From NCBI GenBank assembly GCA_002794735.1, contig NBAZ01000003.1, positions 2,294,001-2,358,000 on the forward strand: 64,000 bases of DNA. The letters run 5' to 3'. Each line of letters opens with the position of its first letter. The stretch's first letter is position 1. Positions 24,856-36,779 of the stretch are shown here, piece after piece. Under the pieces are notes generated by a model, which was not told the origin of the DNA, did no database searches, and was given only the letters and a program-made list of their open reading frames with translations. The position numbers and the translations under genes are program-made. This stretch comes from Pyrrhoderma lamaoense. Taxonomy: Eukaryota; Basidiomycota; Agaricomycetes; Hymenochaetales; Hymenochaetaceae.

Positions 24856-26189
24856 ATGTCCGTTCTTGTAACGTCAGGATCGGCACAACAACCTCAGCCT
24901 TCTCCATCCCTACCCTCGACTCCCACTGAGGAAGATCTAGGCGGCGCCTCAGTCTGGAAAGACGCTAATGATGAATATGATGCTCGGCAAAATGGATTTA
25001 ATAAACTGAATGGAACTCCTGAAGGGCTAGGGAAGGGGAAGGGAAAGATAACAACACCGGAGTTGGTGCTTGAGGATGTTGATGAAGACACTAGCCATGA
25101 CAACGACGAAACGCCTACATCCAATAATTTTAGCTCTGGTATATACCCACCCAAAAAAGACGAGGAAGAGGAATCCAGGAGAGTCCAGGAAGTATGTTAG
25201 TCAACTTCTAATATCCGACACAAATTTACTTATTTGTTATAAATTTTTAAATCTCAACTCCTTGTATGTTGCCTGCACATTTGTCGAACAGAATTTAAGG
25301 CTTTGGGAAGAAAAAGAGAAACAACGAAGGAAAGTTGCTCGCGAATCCGCAGCAATGAGTACACCAGCAAGCGTTATTGGAGATGTTTCAAGACGTGCAT
25401 CGTTATTATGGTCCTCTTCTAATGCACCTACATTATCAAGTAGCACCGCTCGTTCGAAGAATAACTCATCATCAGTGAACTCAACTACCAATGATACCCA
25501 CTTCCATACTGCTCTCCCACGTACTTCTGAAGATGCACTCTCCCTTCGCGAACTCACCTCCTCTCCAGTTTTCTCTCCCTCACCCTCTCCTAATATCTCA
25601 AAACCTCCGTCACCTACTACTGCCAGTCTGTCAGCAGAAAACCCTTTCGACCCCCAGACTCAGCAACTCCACTACGAACCTTCTCTACCCGCGACTCAAC
25701 CGGAGAGGGGAGTGTCGTAATGCGCCCGTCTTCTCCACCTCTAATATCTTCCTCGGCCTCTTCCGGTTCCATTTATAACTCTAAACCCCATTGATGCCAG
25801 ATACACAACCAGAAGGCTCCCCGTTTGTTGACGCTCCTGAAAAACCAGAAAGACCTACCTTGCAAACTAATTCTTCATCTTCAAGACCGCAACAACGACA
25901 GCTTGTCCCACCACCAGAACCACTAGGTTTACCATCTCCCAGGACCCCTCCCCACGAACTTCAATGAATTTAAGGCCTCCACCTCCTCACACAGGGGAAG
26001 AGGGCAGGAAGAGGAAGAACCAGAAAGAAGATGGTGGACGGACTGGCTATGTGGGTGCCGAGAAGGTGGTGATCACCAGGTATGTGCATATTACTTTTTC
26101 TTTCTGATGTAATTGCTACAGATTGTTCTGACTTTATATTTGAACTCCTGAACCGAACATAGGCTGGTAGAACAAACCCTTTTGAATAA
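24856..26189 (+). CDS. Hypothetical protein with WWTDWLCGC C-terminus; four apparent frame breaks
   Basis: The chosen start is the ATG at 24856 (MSVLVTSGSAQQPQ). Exon 1 is acidic and Ser/Pro-rich. After an intron ending at 25291 comes NLRLWEEKEKQRRKVARESAA, a short basic helix. The rest is Ser/Pro-rich until a striking C-terminus, ERRWWTDWLCGCREGGDHQ, spliced to AGRTNPFE and a stop at 26187-26189. To my knowledge this tail recurs in Agaricomycete hypothetical proteins. As written, the frame breaks at GGGG 25707-25710, CCCC 25786-25789, CCCC about 25950-25953 and GGG 26002-26004. One extra base of the same kind at each joins protein-like segments (VVMRPSSPPLISS, LMPDTQPEGSPFVD, TSMNLRPPPPHTGEEG, EEEPERRWWTDW). 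No function is known to me; the two Cys could be lipidated. Confidence 0.65.
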
Positions 26190-27283
26190 TTCGGACTTGC
26201 ATTATTTTATTTACTCACCCTTTTTTCGACTTCTGGCATTTTCAAACTTCTGCACACACATTTACTGACATACATGCATCTTCTATGAGGAATTTACTTC
26301 TCTCTTCTTATTATCAATATGAGTAATAGTATAGCAACATTTTTGTTGTATTGTACAACCGCCTTTTGTGACGGACAACTAGTTTTATCACTCCCCTCCC
26401 TTACCCCTCCCCTCTCCCCTTTCCCTTCCCTCGGACTTCTGACATACGTTTAGGGATGTTTGTTGTAGAAGAATCGCATACAAATGTTAGCGTTCATTTC
26501 GGTTCATCATTTTATGAGAATGGCCTTGAGTTAAAAGGGCTCCTGACAGTACCGATCTCGGGATGGCATGTAATACGAACGAAGTTTGTGTTTATATCGA
26601 GCTCATAACTCCCACGGACATATGAACATTTGAAAGGATCTATTGGAAAGGGAAGTTAATTCACATATACTATGATACAGCTACTCTATATTAAATATGC
26701 TGTATAACTTCAGCGCACCATGATTTGGGTATCGTTCAATGGTAAAACACGGTAAATGCTATTTATGTCATTAAATTCATATTTTATCGCCCCGAAATCA
26801 GCCTAGGAGAACAGTGGATGCTTAGTTCCGAGAAGACATGTTTAATGTCCGTGGTTGGGAATAGATTTCCTGATATAGGAAAGGTCGTACAGGGCTTCCT
26901 GCTTCGTAGCGATCTTGATAATCACAGCCTCCTTTTTAACAGACTCCATCTCTACATTACATATACATGTAAGGGTATACGATCTTCTTGAGAAAATAAT
27001 GAGAATTATATTCTAGAATTGTCACATGGCGATACAAATCGTGAGCAGATAATTGAACGGCTCGCTATATGCTCGCAAGAAATATTCTTCCGACCTTGGC
27101 TCTTTGGGCTGTCTTATAATTAAGGATGCGAAGTGACCTAGTATCTACTCAGTCCAGTGTTTCTACCTCAGTACTTTCACCCCTGCTTTTCTCTATCTCA
27201 ATTTACGCCCTCTTTCTAGGTCTGTTATATCTAACCGTGATCTAGTTTCTTTGTGCTATCTGTGCTAGCTCGTACTATTTCAG
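26190..27283. other. Intergenic gap with CT-rich patch
   Basis: The gap of about 1.1 kb has a C/T-rich patch at about 26388-26435 (CTCCCCTCCCTTACCCC). It contains the presumed promoter of the dioxygenase gene at its right end. A tRNA-like half-motif near 26730 was rejected. I found no gene. Confidence 0.5.
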
Positions 27284-28667
27284 ATGGCTTCTGTCGATAA
27301 GATGAAGGACCCGTTGCGTGTTGGGAAGGCTATTCGTGCTCAACTTGAGAATGAAATACCTAGAGACTTGCCCCTTGAAAAAGACTTCAAGGTAACCATC
27401 GCTTTGAATATCATACTACAGATCAATGTGAACGGCCCTCTGATTGTCCATTTGATCAATGCATGCATACAGGAAGGAACATCATACACAATAACCTCTC
27501 ACGTAAATGAGCTTCATGCCCAGCTATGTCCGGACAAACGTACCCTTGAAATTTTCACCTCTCTCGTCAATCACCTCCACGCTTTCGCTCGTGAAGTTCG
27601 ACCTACTCACACAGAATGGGAGAAAGCCGTTGAGTACTTGACACGTGCCGGTAAGGAGAGTACGGAATTCAAGAACGAGCTCGTCCTTCTGAGCGACTGT
27701 CTCGGCTTAAGTGCACTTATCGATGAACTCGAGCACCCGAAGCCTGATGTAAGTGGGTTTAAAAAAAGGTTTGTTCTCGGGCTGACTTTATAATTTGATA
27801 CTGCTTTGAATATGGTAGGGATGTACGGAGAGTTGTGAACCCGGTCCTTTCTACACGAAAGAATTTCCGGAGATACCCTCAGGTTCCTCACTTGCGAAGA
27901 AAGGAACTGTTGGAGAACCTATGTATTTTAGTGCAACAATCAGAAATGCAAAGGGAGAACCTATCAAAGGTGCTAAAGTCGAAGTGGTCAGTACAAGTGT
28001 TACCTCCTCGTTTCTTCATTTAGGGCAGATACTTAAACTTGCTTTCCTTTATATACATCAGTGGCAGGCAGATGGGGATGGTATCTATGATGTCCAGTAT
28101 CCTAATCGAACCGAAGCAAATGATAGAGCTCGAATTATTGCGGAACACGACGGAACGGTCAATTATCGTGGAATTTTACCCACTGCATATCCTATAGTGC
28201 GTATCTTTCCCTTTAGATACATTTCGTTGACGTCAAAAATGGGACTCAACTTCTTGTTCATGTAGCCTGATGATGGCCCCATAGGAGACTTTTTGAAGGC
28301 TTTAGGCCGTCACCCGCACCGCTCATCTCATATACACTTCAGGCTCACAGCTCCGGGATATGATGAGTATGTATACCATTTTTAAGATACTTTCTGTTCT
28401 GTTACTAATTTTATGCGTATTTCAAGTCTTACCACTGCGTTATATCCTTCCCATTCACCGTTCCTCGGCACAGATCCAGTATTTGCTACAAAAAAGTCAC
28501 TTGTCTCGGATGTGCTTGAAGTCAAAGACTCGAGTAAATGGACGGAAATGGGTTTTGGAAAAGACGAAGTAACCACGGGGAGAGTATGGCACTGGAAATA
28601 TGATTTCGTTTTAGCTTCTGTCGAAGAAGTTGAGGCATTGAAGAAAAACATAGCTGAAGGAAAATAA
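27284..28667 (+). CDS. Intradiol ring-cleavage dioxygenase (catechol/hydroxyquinol 1,2-type)
   Basis: These non-haem Fe(III) enzymes open catechol or hydroxyquinol rings between the two hydroxyls, feeding the beta-ketoadipate route. The N-terminal dimerisation domain reads TSLVNHLHAFAREVRP, EYLTRAGKESTE and ELVLLSDCLGLSALIDEL. The catalytic core follows: PGPFYTKEFPEI (first iron Tyr), GAKVEVWQADGDGIYDVQYPN, the AYPIP Tyr, and RHPHRSSHIHFRL with the two iron His. Six exons give about 310 residues. The first intron is taken as about 27392-27471. All four iron ligands are visible and no frameshift was seen. The N-terminal part looks closer to fungal hydroxyquinol 1,2-dioxygenases, which act in lignin-aromatic catabolism. 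The exact substrate is inferred. Confidence 0.9.
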
Positions 28668-28946
28668 CGTGTACTTTGTAGAAACCCCACCCGCGAATTC
28701 TTTTTTCTTTGCTTTTTATTTTGTACATTGTTACATGATTGTAGAATTAAGAATGAATGAAATTACTAACTTGTACAAAACGAAAATTTACATGTGTTTG
28801 TTCACAAGTACAGGTAGTTAATTTGAAGCACGTGTCGCGGATCTCAGATTCGGCCGCGGCGCGCTCTTGCATTGAAGGTTTCTGAATTTAAAAGAAAGTA
28901 TTGCGGTGTCTACGGAGTCATTGACGCTCCTTTCCCTCTTGCCACG

Positions 28947-31900
28947 ATGGCTGAATGCGCTGTCGCGATACTCTTAGACTCTTCTTTAGCTCTTTCAGAA
29001 CAGTGGCAAACACCAATACTCAGTGTATACATCCAGAATCTGTTAAATCGTCTAATTCAAGGTAGAGAGAAGAATGGGGATGATTTGGTTAGATACCTTT
29101 CACAATTCATCATGTTGTCGTTCCATTACTGATTGATGCTATGATAATACAACAAGCTTCATGTCTGTATCGTAACGTATGGAAGTCTTGATGGACGAGA
29201 GTCCCCCATAATCGCAAAACGTCATTTCAGTCGTCGTGAAGCTATTTCTGCCGACTTAAAAGGATTACCCATGAATTTGGGAATCGGTTTGACAGGTTAC
29301 GGGAAGAAGAAGCTGGCTGCTTTGGAGGGGTACGCTGCAGTAATTGAGGTATCCACTCTTTACCACATAGCTTATCCTCGACCTCCTGCTGACAATACTT
29401 ATAGATGTTCGATTTATTCTTGAGGGACAGAGCCACTCGAATAGGCCTGGGTGCTGAGAAGGCGTCACAAGAAGATATACTATGTCATCTCATTCACATT
29501 TCCGCATGCTATCCGGATGACGCGCCGTTCCCTTTATGGAACCACTCATCAAATCTGGACACATTGAGCTGGAAAACACTACCAGATGAACTGAAATTAG
29601 TATGTTCAACTACCTTTTACATGAAGAAATCATAAATAGACCCATTCAGAGAAACATAAATCTTAGTATGATTTTACTTAATCCCAGTAAAGTATTCTCC
29701 GAATTGCATGCCTCTGTAAGGATCAGTCTCCTGGTGATTGTGGCTTTCTTCTTTGTACTAATTTCTGATCATCTTGAAGCTCGTTCAGGAATCGTGTACC
29801 CCGTGGTTCCAAGTAACATCAAGTCATCATATCTCACTCTCGTCGGCTGCAAGCTGGGCACCCCGTGAAATCAGTAAGTTTCACGATGAAATAGTCACAC
29901 TGTTTCCATCTAACTCATATGTTGTCAACAAAGCAAAACCCGAACCCGTCGTGCCTGAACAGGACCAGAAACAGCGTATCGATAATATTGTTACGATTAT
30001 TCTGAAAGCGGCAAGGGACGCAAGCGGAAACAACCCCAGAAGTTTATCGAGCATCTAGCGAAGACTGTTCGAGACCTTGACGAAAAAACAAAACTTCAAG
30101 CAATAAACTTGCAACAGGTGGTGGCTCAGGGGCGCAGCCAAGGCGGTCAAGAGCTTGAGAATATAAAGCGGAACATCTTAATGCAGCGCATGGTTGTTGA
30201 GGCTGCAAAAAAGAAATTCCTAGAACTCAAAGCTACCTTTGAATCTAGACAAAGCGCTATTAATAACAACAATAATGGTAACAACAGAATCAGTAGTACC
30301 ACCCCCGGAAAACCTAATGACGCTACGACATCTAATGATAAAACGGCCCCAAGTACAAGTACTATAAATGATAACCCAAACCCTACCATTCCTCCACAAC
30401 CCCCTGTCAATTCTACACCTCAACCAGGACAGACTATACCCAAAGTAGCTGCTCCAGCACCGGTGGAACCAAAGCTACAGGTGCCGGATATCGCGCGAAT
30501 GAACCCGATGTATTAGCCCAAGTGAAAAAAATTGATATGAAGGAAGGCATCTCAGGAAAAGCCACCACTTCCACACCAGTACCGACGTCTCAAGCACAAA
30601 AAGCTATGCCCGTAGCTGGTCCCTCTTCTGTTCCGATCCAAAATCAGCAGACTGCTACTTCTGCTACTTCTGCTGCTGGGGAACGCCAAAATGACCCAAA
30701 TCTCACATGGATAGGGACCATAGCTTGGACTGGCCCCCAGATGCTACCTACTCTCCAGCAGTCGCCACCACAGCCTCTGGAATGTAAGATTAAGCTCGTA
30801 GCATATGATAAATCAATGTATTCATTTTCACTTCTTTCGCTTACGAGTTCAAGAAACTAATCATGAGTCTGAAACAGGCGCCCGGATACCTGGCCAAACC
30901 GAATACAGCTTGAAATTCCTAGGAGCTATGCTATAAGTTTACAGGCCATCAAAGAATATGTTGCAAAATACAAACCTGTTATGTGTACTACAAATGGTTA
31001 CTATGAGGAAGGTTTCAATAATGAGGAAAATACAATGAATTTCAAGAGTCTTTTCTCTATCCTTCTCACTACAAACCCGCAAAACTGTTATGTAAGTTTT
31101 ATAGACTTCAGCTCTTACTTTGTTAAACTACGCTAAATCACCTGTCTTCCAATCCCATAGTTCGCGTTAGCTTCCTGGCTCAGCCTGGACTGGAGTCGTA
31201 AAGCATATGGCAGTATGTTTACCAATTGGAGTTAGAGGAACTCTGGCCTTTTTGGCTTTCCCTCAGAACGGGGTTCCAGAGATTCCTCGTCCTACTTCTG
31301 CCCATGTATTTGAATATCTCCGTGCTGCAGGTCCAGAAAGACAAAGACAGATCCTTAGCAATCTAACTCCAGATCAGCAAAGACAGCTCCTAAAGATCAG
31401 CCACTCAATGCAACAGCAACAACAACAACAACAACAGCAGCAGCAGCAACAACAACAACAACAACAGCAACAGCAACAGCAACAGCTACACAGCAACAGC
31501 AGCTGGGTAGTGGCGGAGTTGGAGGTAATCAGGCTATTAATGTTGGCATGGGCGTTGGGGGACTCCCATTGAGCACCATGAATACTAACCCAAACGCAGC
31601 TGGAGGAGTGCTACCCAATTTAGCTGCAGCAACCCAAAATAACAATGCAAGCATGTTGATGGGGTTACAAGGATCGGGACTAAATATCGGTGGGAATACA
31701 GGAGCTATGAATACGAATGTGAATATGAACCAGCTTGCGGCCGGTCTTGCAAACCATACTGGTGGCTTGGGGTTGATGGGTTTGGGAGGTGGGGCATGGC
31801 CTTCAAATATGAATGCAGGAGTAATGGGGGAACACAACCTGGACCATCGAATTCTAATACTATGTTTGGAGCCGGTATGAATTTCGGATTTCAGCAGGCC

Positions 31901-32203
31901 CAACGACAGCAGCAGCTACAACAACAACAACAACAACAACAGCAGCAGCAACAACAACAACATCAAGCAGCATTACAGCAGCACCTTCAGCAACAACAAC
32001 CAAACTATGGGAATTTGGCGAACTTGGCGAACTTAAATGCGTTAGCGAGTACGAATCCTCAGCTACTAGCTGCTATACAACAACGTCTCCGGCTACAACA
32101 ATTTCAGCAACAACAGCAGCAGCAGCAGCAACAACTTCTCCAGCAACAGCAACAGCAACATCAGGGCGGTCACGCGCAGGGTCCTAACGGACAAACTTTC
32201 TGA
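28947..32203 (+). CDS. MED25: MED25-like Mediator subunit with VWA and polyglutamine
   Basis: MED25 is a flexible Mediator tail subunit that contacts transcription activators. The start at 28947 gives MAECAVAILLDSSLALSEQW, a VWA-type strand and MIDAS-like DSS. Later exons give VTYGSLDGRESPIIAKRHFS, GIGLTGYGKKKLAALEGYAA and CHLIHISACYPDDAPFPL. A helical linker precedes a region like the ACID/PTOV domain: DPNLTWIGTIAWTG, CKIKLVAYDKSM, RPDTWPNRIQLEIP, then AWTGVVKHMAVCLPIGVRG and TLAFLAFPQNG. The tail holds Gln tracts at 31411-31485, 31906-31960 and 32103-32165 between Asn/Gly/Met-rich stretches. The frame breaks at CCCC 30034-30037, somewhere in 30440-30515, near the first Gln tract (about 31470-31500) and at GGGGG 31826-31830, always as one base too few. 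With these joined it is about 900 residues. VWA plus ACID-like order is the main support. Confidence 0.72.
31411..31485 (+). repeat. CAA/CAG trinucleotide tract coding polyglutamine
   Basis: About 25 consecutive CAA or CAG codons lie in the MED25-like gene. The mixed codons reduce slippage, yet an apparent one-base loss lies just downstream. Two further tracts are at about 31906-31960 and 32103-32165. Confidence 0.9.
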
Positions 32204-33110
32204 TCATGATCATCTATTTCGACCTTTCCTCTTGTTCCTTTGTTTATTTCTGGCACATCATTATTAATGTTGTCTTTCGCTCTGACAAATGTTGTATATC
32301 TATCTCTGCTTTATTATCTGATTAGTATTATCCTCTAAGAAAGGGATTCATTCTTCACCTCACAATTTTGCTCTGTTACTGATTTTATCTTTATTGATCG
32401 CTTTGATTCATCTCTCCTTATCGTTCACTCTTACTACAATTAACTGACAAAGCTCAATTATCATCTTTGTCTTTTGATACTCTTTCCGTACATGTACAAC
32501 ATCTCACGTAAAGAAAGAATTACTCGTGATATTGATTACTCCTACCCTCCTTTTCATAGTAATCAGTATCAATGGGCACCCATATGACCGTTCAGTCAGC
32601 TAAAAATCAGGAAATAAGATATCTCTATTACTATCGTAGATTATGAGATGTAAAGGAGAGGCAGGGATTGTTGGAGGGAATTGGGAAGAGTTGAACAACG
32701 AAAGTGGCAAGCGACTATGATATGAAATACTGTAGTTCACAAAAAAAACTCGAGAGATATCGGTCCAAAGGAGAGAAATTTAAGCTGGAATAGAGCAGAT
32801 TCCTGTCGCTTTCTCACAACTTCATTTACTTCAGAAACAACAACTTCAGCAGTAATTAAAAGATTATTCCTATTCTGACCGGGAAAGACTATCGGATATA
32901 AACATACCAAAAAAGAAGAGAAAACTACAAACAAGTGATACAGAAAGTAAACCAAGAAAAAAAGGAAATTTTTATTCGAACTGCCTTTCTCGACTACCCA
33001 GAGAACGTTTTCCGTGTTCGATAGAGTACTCCGATCAATCAATGACTAAAAACTAGGCTAACAAAGTGATCAATAAAAGAGAAAATCACAGGATCGGTTA
33101 TCCCCTTCCC
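32204..33110. other. Convergent intergenic gap
   Basis: About 0.9 kb separates the 3' end of MED25 from the 3' end of the amidohydrolase-like gene. It is T-rich near 32210-32480. Small ORFs lack coding features. It should contain both terminators. Confidence 0.5.
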
Positions 33111-34759
33111 CTAAGATTGATACACAGATTTGGCATTACTGCAAAACACCGCATCAATATCTTCCTGATCAAGTCCCATCTCCGCAACAGACTCTCGCGC
33201 AATCTCGTACCAATCACTTGCGTTGGATGGATCCGAGCTTACCGAGGACGAACCAAATATGATACGTTGATAGCCAAAGGCTTCTACAGCTGGACCAACT
33301 GTTGAAGAATGTTTTTGTGTTGATGTGTTTTGTGTGGGTGATGCCGGTATTTATAATGGAAAACATTGACGAGGTCCATAGAGTCAGTAATCGAGGGAGA
33401 CGTAAGAGGTAGACGGAATGATGTCGAAGATCAAAACCGAGTCGGATCGCAAGGGAGGAGAATCGCCAAGAGGTAAAGAGAGGGAAGGTATATTGAGGAA
33501 CGCGTGAGAGAGATCAAGAAACAAGTGGTCAGTATCACGATCGTGCGAAAAGGATAGATGAGGTTCAGAAGAACAAAAGGATGATACTGGTAGTGATGAC
33601 TGATAGGAACAAGAAAGAATCGTAACGTACGGAACATCTTTACACGGCGTTTCCACTCCTTTGCTTCTTTGCTGAGATCCCTGGGGTTACTTGCTTGAGG
33701 CGTTGATGAGCCCCAGGCGGGAGGTACAAGTTTAAGATATACATCCGAATTGAGTGAGAGGGACGCGATATGGCTTTGGTATGAGTTGTATGACGGGTGA
33801 GTGAGTAATTTGACGATTGGTAATTCTAATGAATGAGGAGGCGGAAGTATATTTGCTAAAATTGATGAGAGTCAGCCCGATAGAAAGTAATGATAGTGAA
33901 GTCAAGTAGATTGATGGTTAGTAGATTGAATGATGTTGAACAGAGAATGGTGTGGAGAGGGTAAAATAATCAGATTGATTATGGGGACATGAAACGCGTT
34001 TGAAGTGGTAAGAAGAGAAGAGAATTGGCCAAATAAGAGGGAAAGTGAATGGAGTGTGTGATTAACTTTGATTGATATTAGACTTACATAGAACAAGTTT
34101 TCCTTTCCTCTGTTCCCGTTGCTCTTGCCCATCATCATTTGTTCTAAAAGATTTACCGATAAGGTCTTCAAGGACATCCCAGCCGGCGTCAGAGCCGTCA
34201 ACAACATCTGCTTGTACATCTACTACAAATCCTTCTTTAAGGGCCCATGATATACTTGCGACATGCTCTGGTGTGCTTTGAGCTAATGTTGTTCTTAGAT
34301 GGATACTCGGGGAGGAAGTAGCTGAGAATGAGAATGACTCTCTGTCTCCTTTTTCTAACGGAAGAGGGACGGATGTGGAGAGTACTGAGATATCCTTTGA
34401 TACTCTTTCAACAATAGTTCAATAAGATATTCTCAGAGTTAATTTGATGGATATAGTTATTGGACATACTCTTTAATCGTATCTGCAATGTCACTCGCGT
34501 TTTCTAGTGCAAGGACAACGCCATCCGACTTGGGACCAAAGGAGGTCGCGCTTTCAGCTTTCCAAGTGGCTAGGTCTGTGACGGCAGCATCGACAACAGA
34601 TTTTGGATGGACTGAGCTTGGACTAGGGGCTAGTGGAAAGCGATCTGAAGCACCGCTAGCGGGTGGAGTGAATACTGACAGAGGAAGCTTCGGATGCGGT
34701 TTTGAGCCTTTACGGCGGCCGCTAAGACCAGGTGATGGCAATGGTTGTGTGTCCACCAT
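33111..34759 (-). CDS. Amidohydrolase-like (TIM-barrel metal-dependent hydrolase) protein
   Basis: The start at 34759 gives MVDTQPLPSPGLSGRRKGS, followed by VVDAAVTDLATWKAESATSF. A middle exon (about 34080-34420) reads VPLPLEKGDRESFSF, TTLAQSTPEHVASISWALKEGF and DAGWDVLEDLIGKSF. Another (about 33660-33850) reads LELPIVKLLTHPSYNSYQ and AWGSSTPQASNPRDL. The last exon, with acceptor TTCAACAG at about 33304, gives GYQRIIFGSSS, DWYEIARESVAEMG and IDAVFCSNAKSVYQS before the stop at 33111. The final block matches the C-terminus of Amidohydro_2 proteins (FGSD..., WYE..RE, NA..VYG). The N-terminal HxH metal motif is absent and the usual FGSD is FGSS. It may therefore have lost catalysis. Confidence in the fold is moderate. 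Confidence 0.6.
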
Positions 34760-35183
34760 TGTGTAAGAAAAAGATGTTTTAGATGAAGATGAAGAAGAAG
34801 AAGAAGAGGAGGATGATTTGGGACAAGGAGATGGAGTAGAGAAAGTGGGATAGATGAGTTTAAGTACCTCCTTGTTGGGAACCAGATATCAGGCACTAGT
34901 CAGAGCCGTGCATTGATTATATGCGCGTCTTCCCCATGCATCCGCCATCATTTCCCTGCGAACACGATCTCTACCCCTCTTTTTGTTGTCGTCATCATCG
35001 TCAGCATGGGTCTTGCGCAGTAGCAAATAGTATTATACAGCCTAATCTAAGTAAGGGAATGGTTGGTAACATATAATCATACACTCTACAACTGTTTCCA
35101 CTGTCCAAGTATCAAGGAACGCGGATATGCTGCGCCCTACACTACTTCCTCTCCACAAATACCTAACCCCCCAAAGTTTGTTA
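34760..35183. promoter_or_regulatory. Promoter region of the amidohydrolase-like gene
   Basis: The stretch lies upstream of the minus-strand start at 34759 and downstream of the coiled-coil gene. An A/G-rich run at about 34770-34830 (GAAGATGAAGAAGAAG) lies directly before the start, the minus-strand equivalent of a CT-rich leader. No gene seen. Confidence 0.45.
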
Positions 35184-36413
35184 CTATGGTCCATAGAGCT
35201 GTGAACGTTCATAAATTGGCGGCGATGAAGACTGCAACGACTCCGAACTTTTCTCAACTGGTACAATATCATCCACGTCTTGACGTGACACAGATTCAGC
35301 CCATGTCTGGGTTCTCTTCATCTGTTAGATCCAAAATCCATAACACTGTTAGTAAGAGGAAAGCAGGGATTTTGCAGTAGACACGGGTATTTACTAACAC
35401 TGTCAATATCATCATCTTCGGCGTCATCATAATCGTACTGCTCGTTGGTAGCAACATATTTGTCGAACGCGCTCAACGCCCGCATCCTCTCCACTCGGCG
35501 TCCATCGTTTTCCCCAGCCGCCCATCCCTCTTGACGCCCGTAAGTATAACCCTCTTCGAACCCATCCTTTCTTCCTTCTTGGAAGCCTCGAAGTCGTCCG
35601 TTACTATACCCACGCCTGAGTCCAAGCCTCCTTCCCTCCATCAGCCCCTCCTCTCTGGCACTCTCATCATGTATGAACTGCGTGTAAAGTCTTAAAGCAT
35701 CCCTTGCCTCAGTCTCTCTTTCCTCTGCATTATGCCTGTCCCTATCCGCCTTACGAACATCAAATTCCAACTTCCGAACCTCCCGATCTAGAGTTTCTGC
35801 TTGCAATTTATATCTTCTTGTCTCCTCAGATTGTCTAACAACATCCAACTCTAATTGGTGTTTCGCATGTTCAGCTTGTTGCATTCGCGCTTGAGCTTCT
35901 CGAGCCCGTGTCTCAGCAATCTGTGCCCTCTGCTCCGCATCTAAAATCCGTCTATTCGCACTCTTCAGCTGTTCTCCTAAAATAATCAGTTGGGATCGGA
36001 GAGTCTGCACCTCACGTTCTTCTTCTGCCAGGACTACTGAAAGAATATGACTAGCCGTATCAGACTCTCTTCTTCGTCCTCGCCCTCGGTCCCGATCCCG
36101 CTCTCGCTCACGTCCCCTGTCACGTCTCTTCCCCTTCCCACTGCTGTTGTCTTCATTACTGCGTCTGTTGGTAGACGTCGAACGACTCTTGGAGCTCCGT
36201 GATTTAGGTGCTGCTAATGAACGTAGGAGTATTGGATCTGCGACTAGTTCCGCCAATGGAGATCGGGTTGATGTTGCTTGACGCAGTGCATCGCTATAAT
36301 GCAAGAAGACGATGGCAAAAGACACCAATAAGCAATGCATTTGCAAATATGTTTGATGCAAACTCGTGTGTATACACTCACTCAAATTCGCTTTCGGCTG
36401 AGCTACTGTACAT
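35184..36413 (-). CDS. Arg-rich coiled-coil protein (complete copy)
   Basis: The start at 36413 (MYSSAESEF) is spliced over about 100 nt to DDALRQATSTRSPLAELVADP. An Arg/Asp/Glu repeat block (RDRGRERERDRDRGRGRRRES) follows, then about 150 residues of continuous coiled coil (LAEEEREVQTLRSQLI to RHNAEERETEARDAL). Next come glycine- and Arg-rich RRLGLRRGYSNGRLRGFQEG repeats with EEGYTYGRQEGWAAGEND, and an acidic DDAEDDDID segment. The 3' end is uncertain. One splice gives a stop at 35296 (NEENPDMG). Another frame runs on as TWAESVSRQDVDDIVPVEKS to a stop at 35184 and looks coding. I list the longer one. The function is unknown. The first half is duplicated in the right arm of the inverted repeat, where the gene is cut off. 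Confidence 0.68.
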
Positions 36414-36779
36414 TGGGAAATTGTTCTCCGTTATATCCGTAAGATAATGAAATAATTAAGGGTCGTTGGAGGTAGTATAATGTGCAGTTGAAAATCGAAA
36501 ATAATGGGGTACGGGGTAATAGCAATAGAAGAAAAGATATTTGAAGTAGAAATAAAAGCAGCTTTATAATATATAAGTAGCAGCGCTGCTATGATAGCTA
36601 AGGTAGCAGAGGTAGTCGAAGTTAGCAGTGTTGGTGGTGGTGGTCAGGACAATGTCCAAGTCAGGGTTCTTAATTTTACTGCGCAGAAAAACAGGACTTC
36701 TTCTACGTACCCCAATAATGATCGTTTACCGGGGTTTGGCTGGGCTCACTGGCTCGCCCTAGTCGAAATTTCCCCTTAG

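Noticed and set aside
26726..26755. tRNA-like segment (GTATCGTTCAATGGTAAAAC)
   Set aside because: It resembles the D-arm and A box of a tRNA, but no anticodon stem, T-loop (GGTTCGA-type) or closing acceptor stem follows within 60 bases.
30147..30410. Minus-strand open frame opposite MED25
   Set aside because: It is the antisense shadow of Asn/Thr/Pro-rich codons; the product is a biased Leu/Ile string with no family features.
31140..31230. Apparent extra frameshift in MED25 before MAVCLPIG
   Set aside because: Using the acceptor GCGTTAG instead of the nearer CCATAG gives a clean junction NCY-LPGSAWTGVVKHMAVC with no break.
36591..36779. Small plus-strand open frame upstream of the coiled-coil gene
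   Set aside because: It lies in the duplicated non-coding part and the frame is not kept in the right arm (43440-43575).
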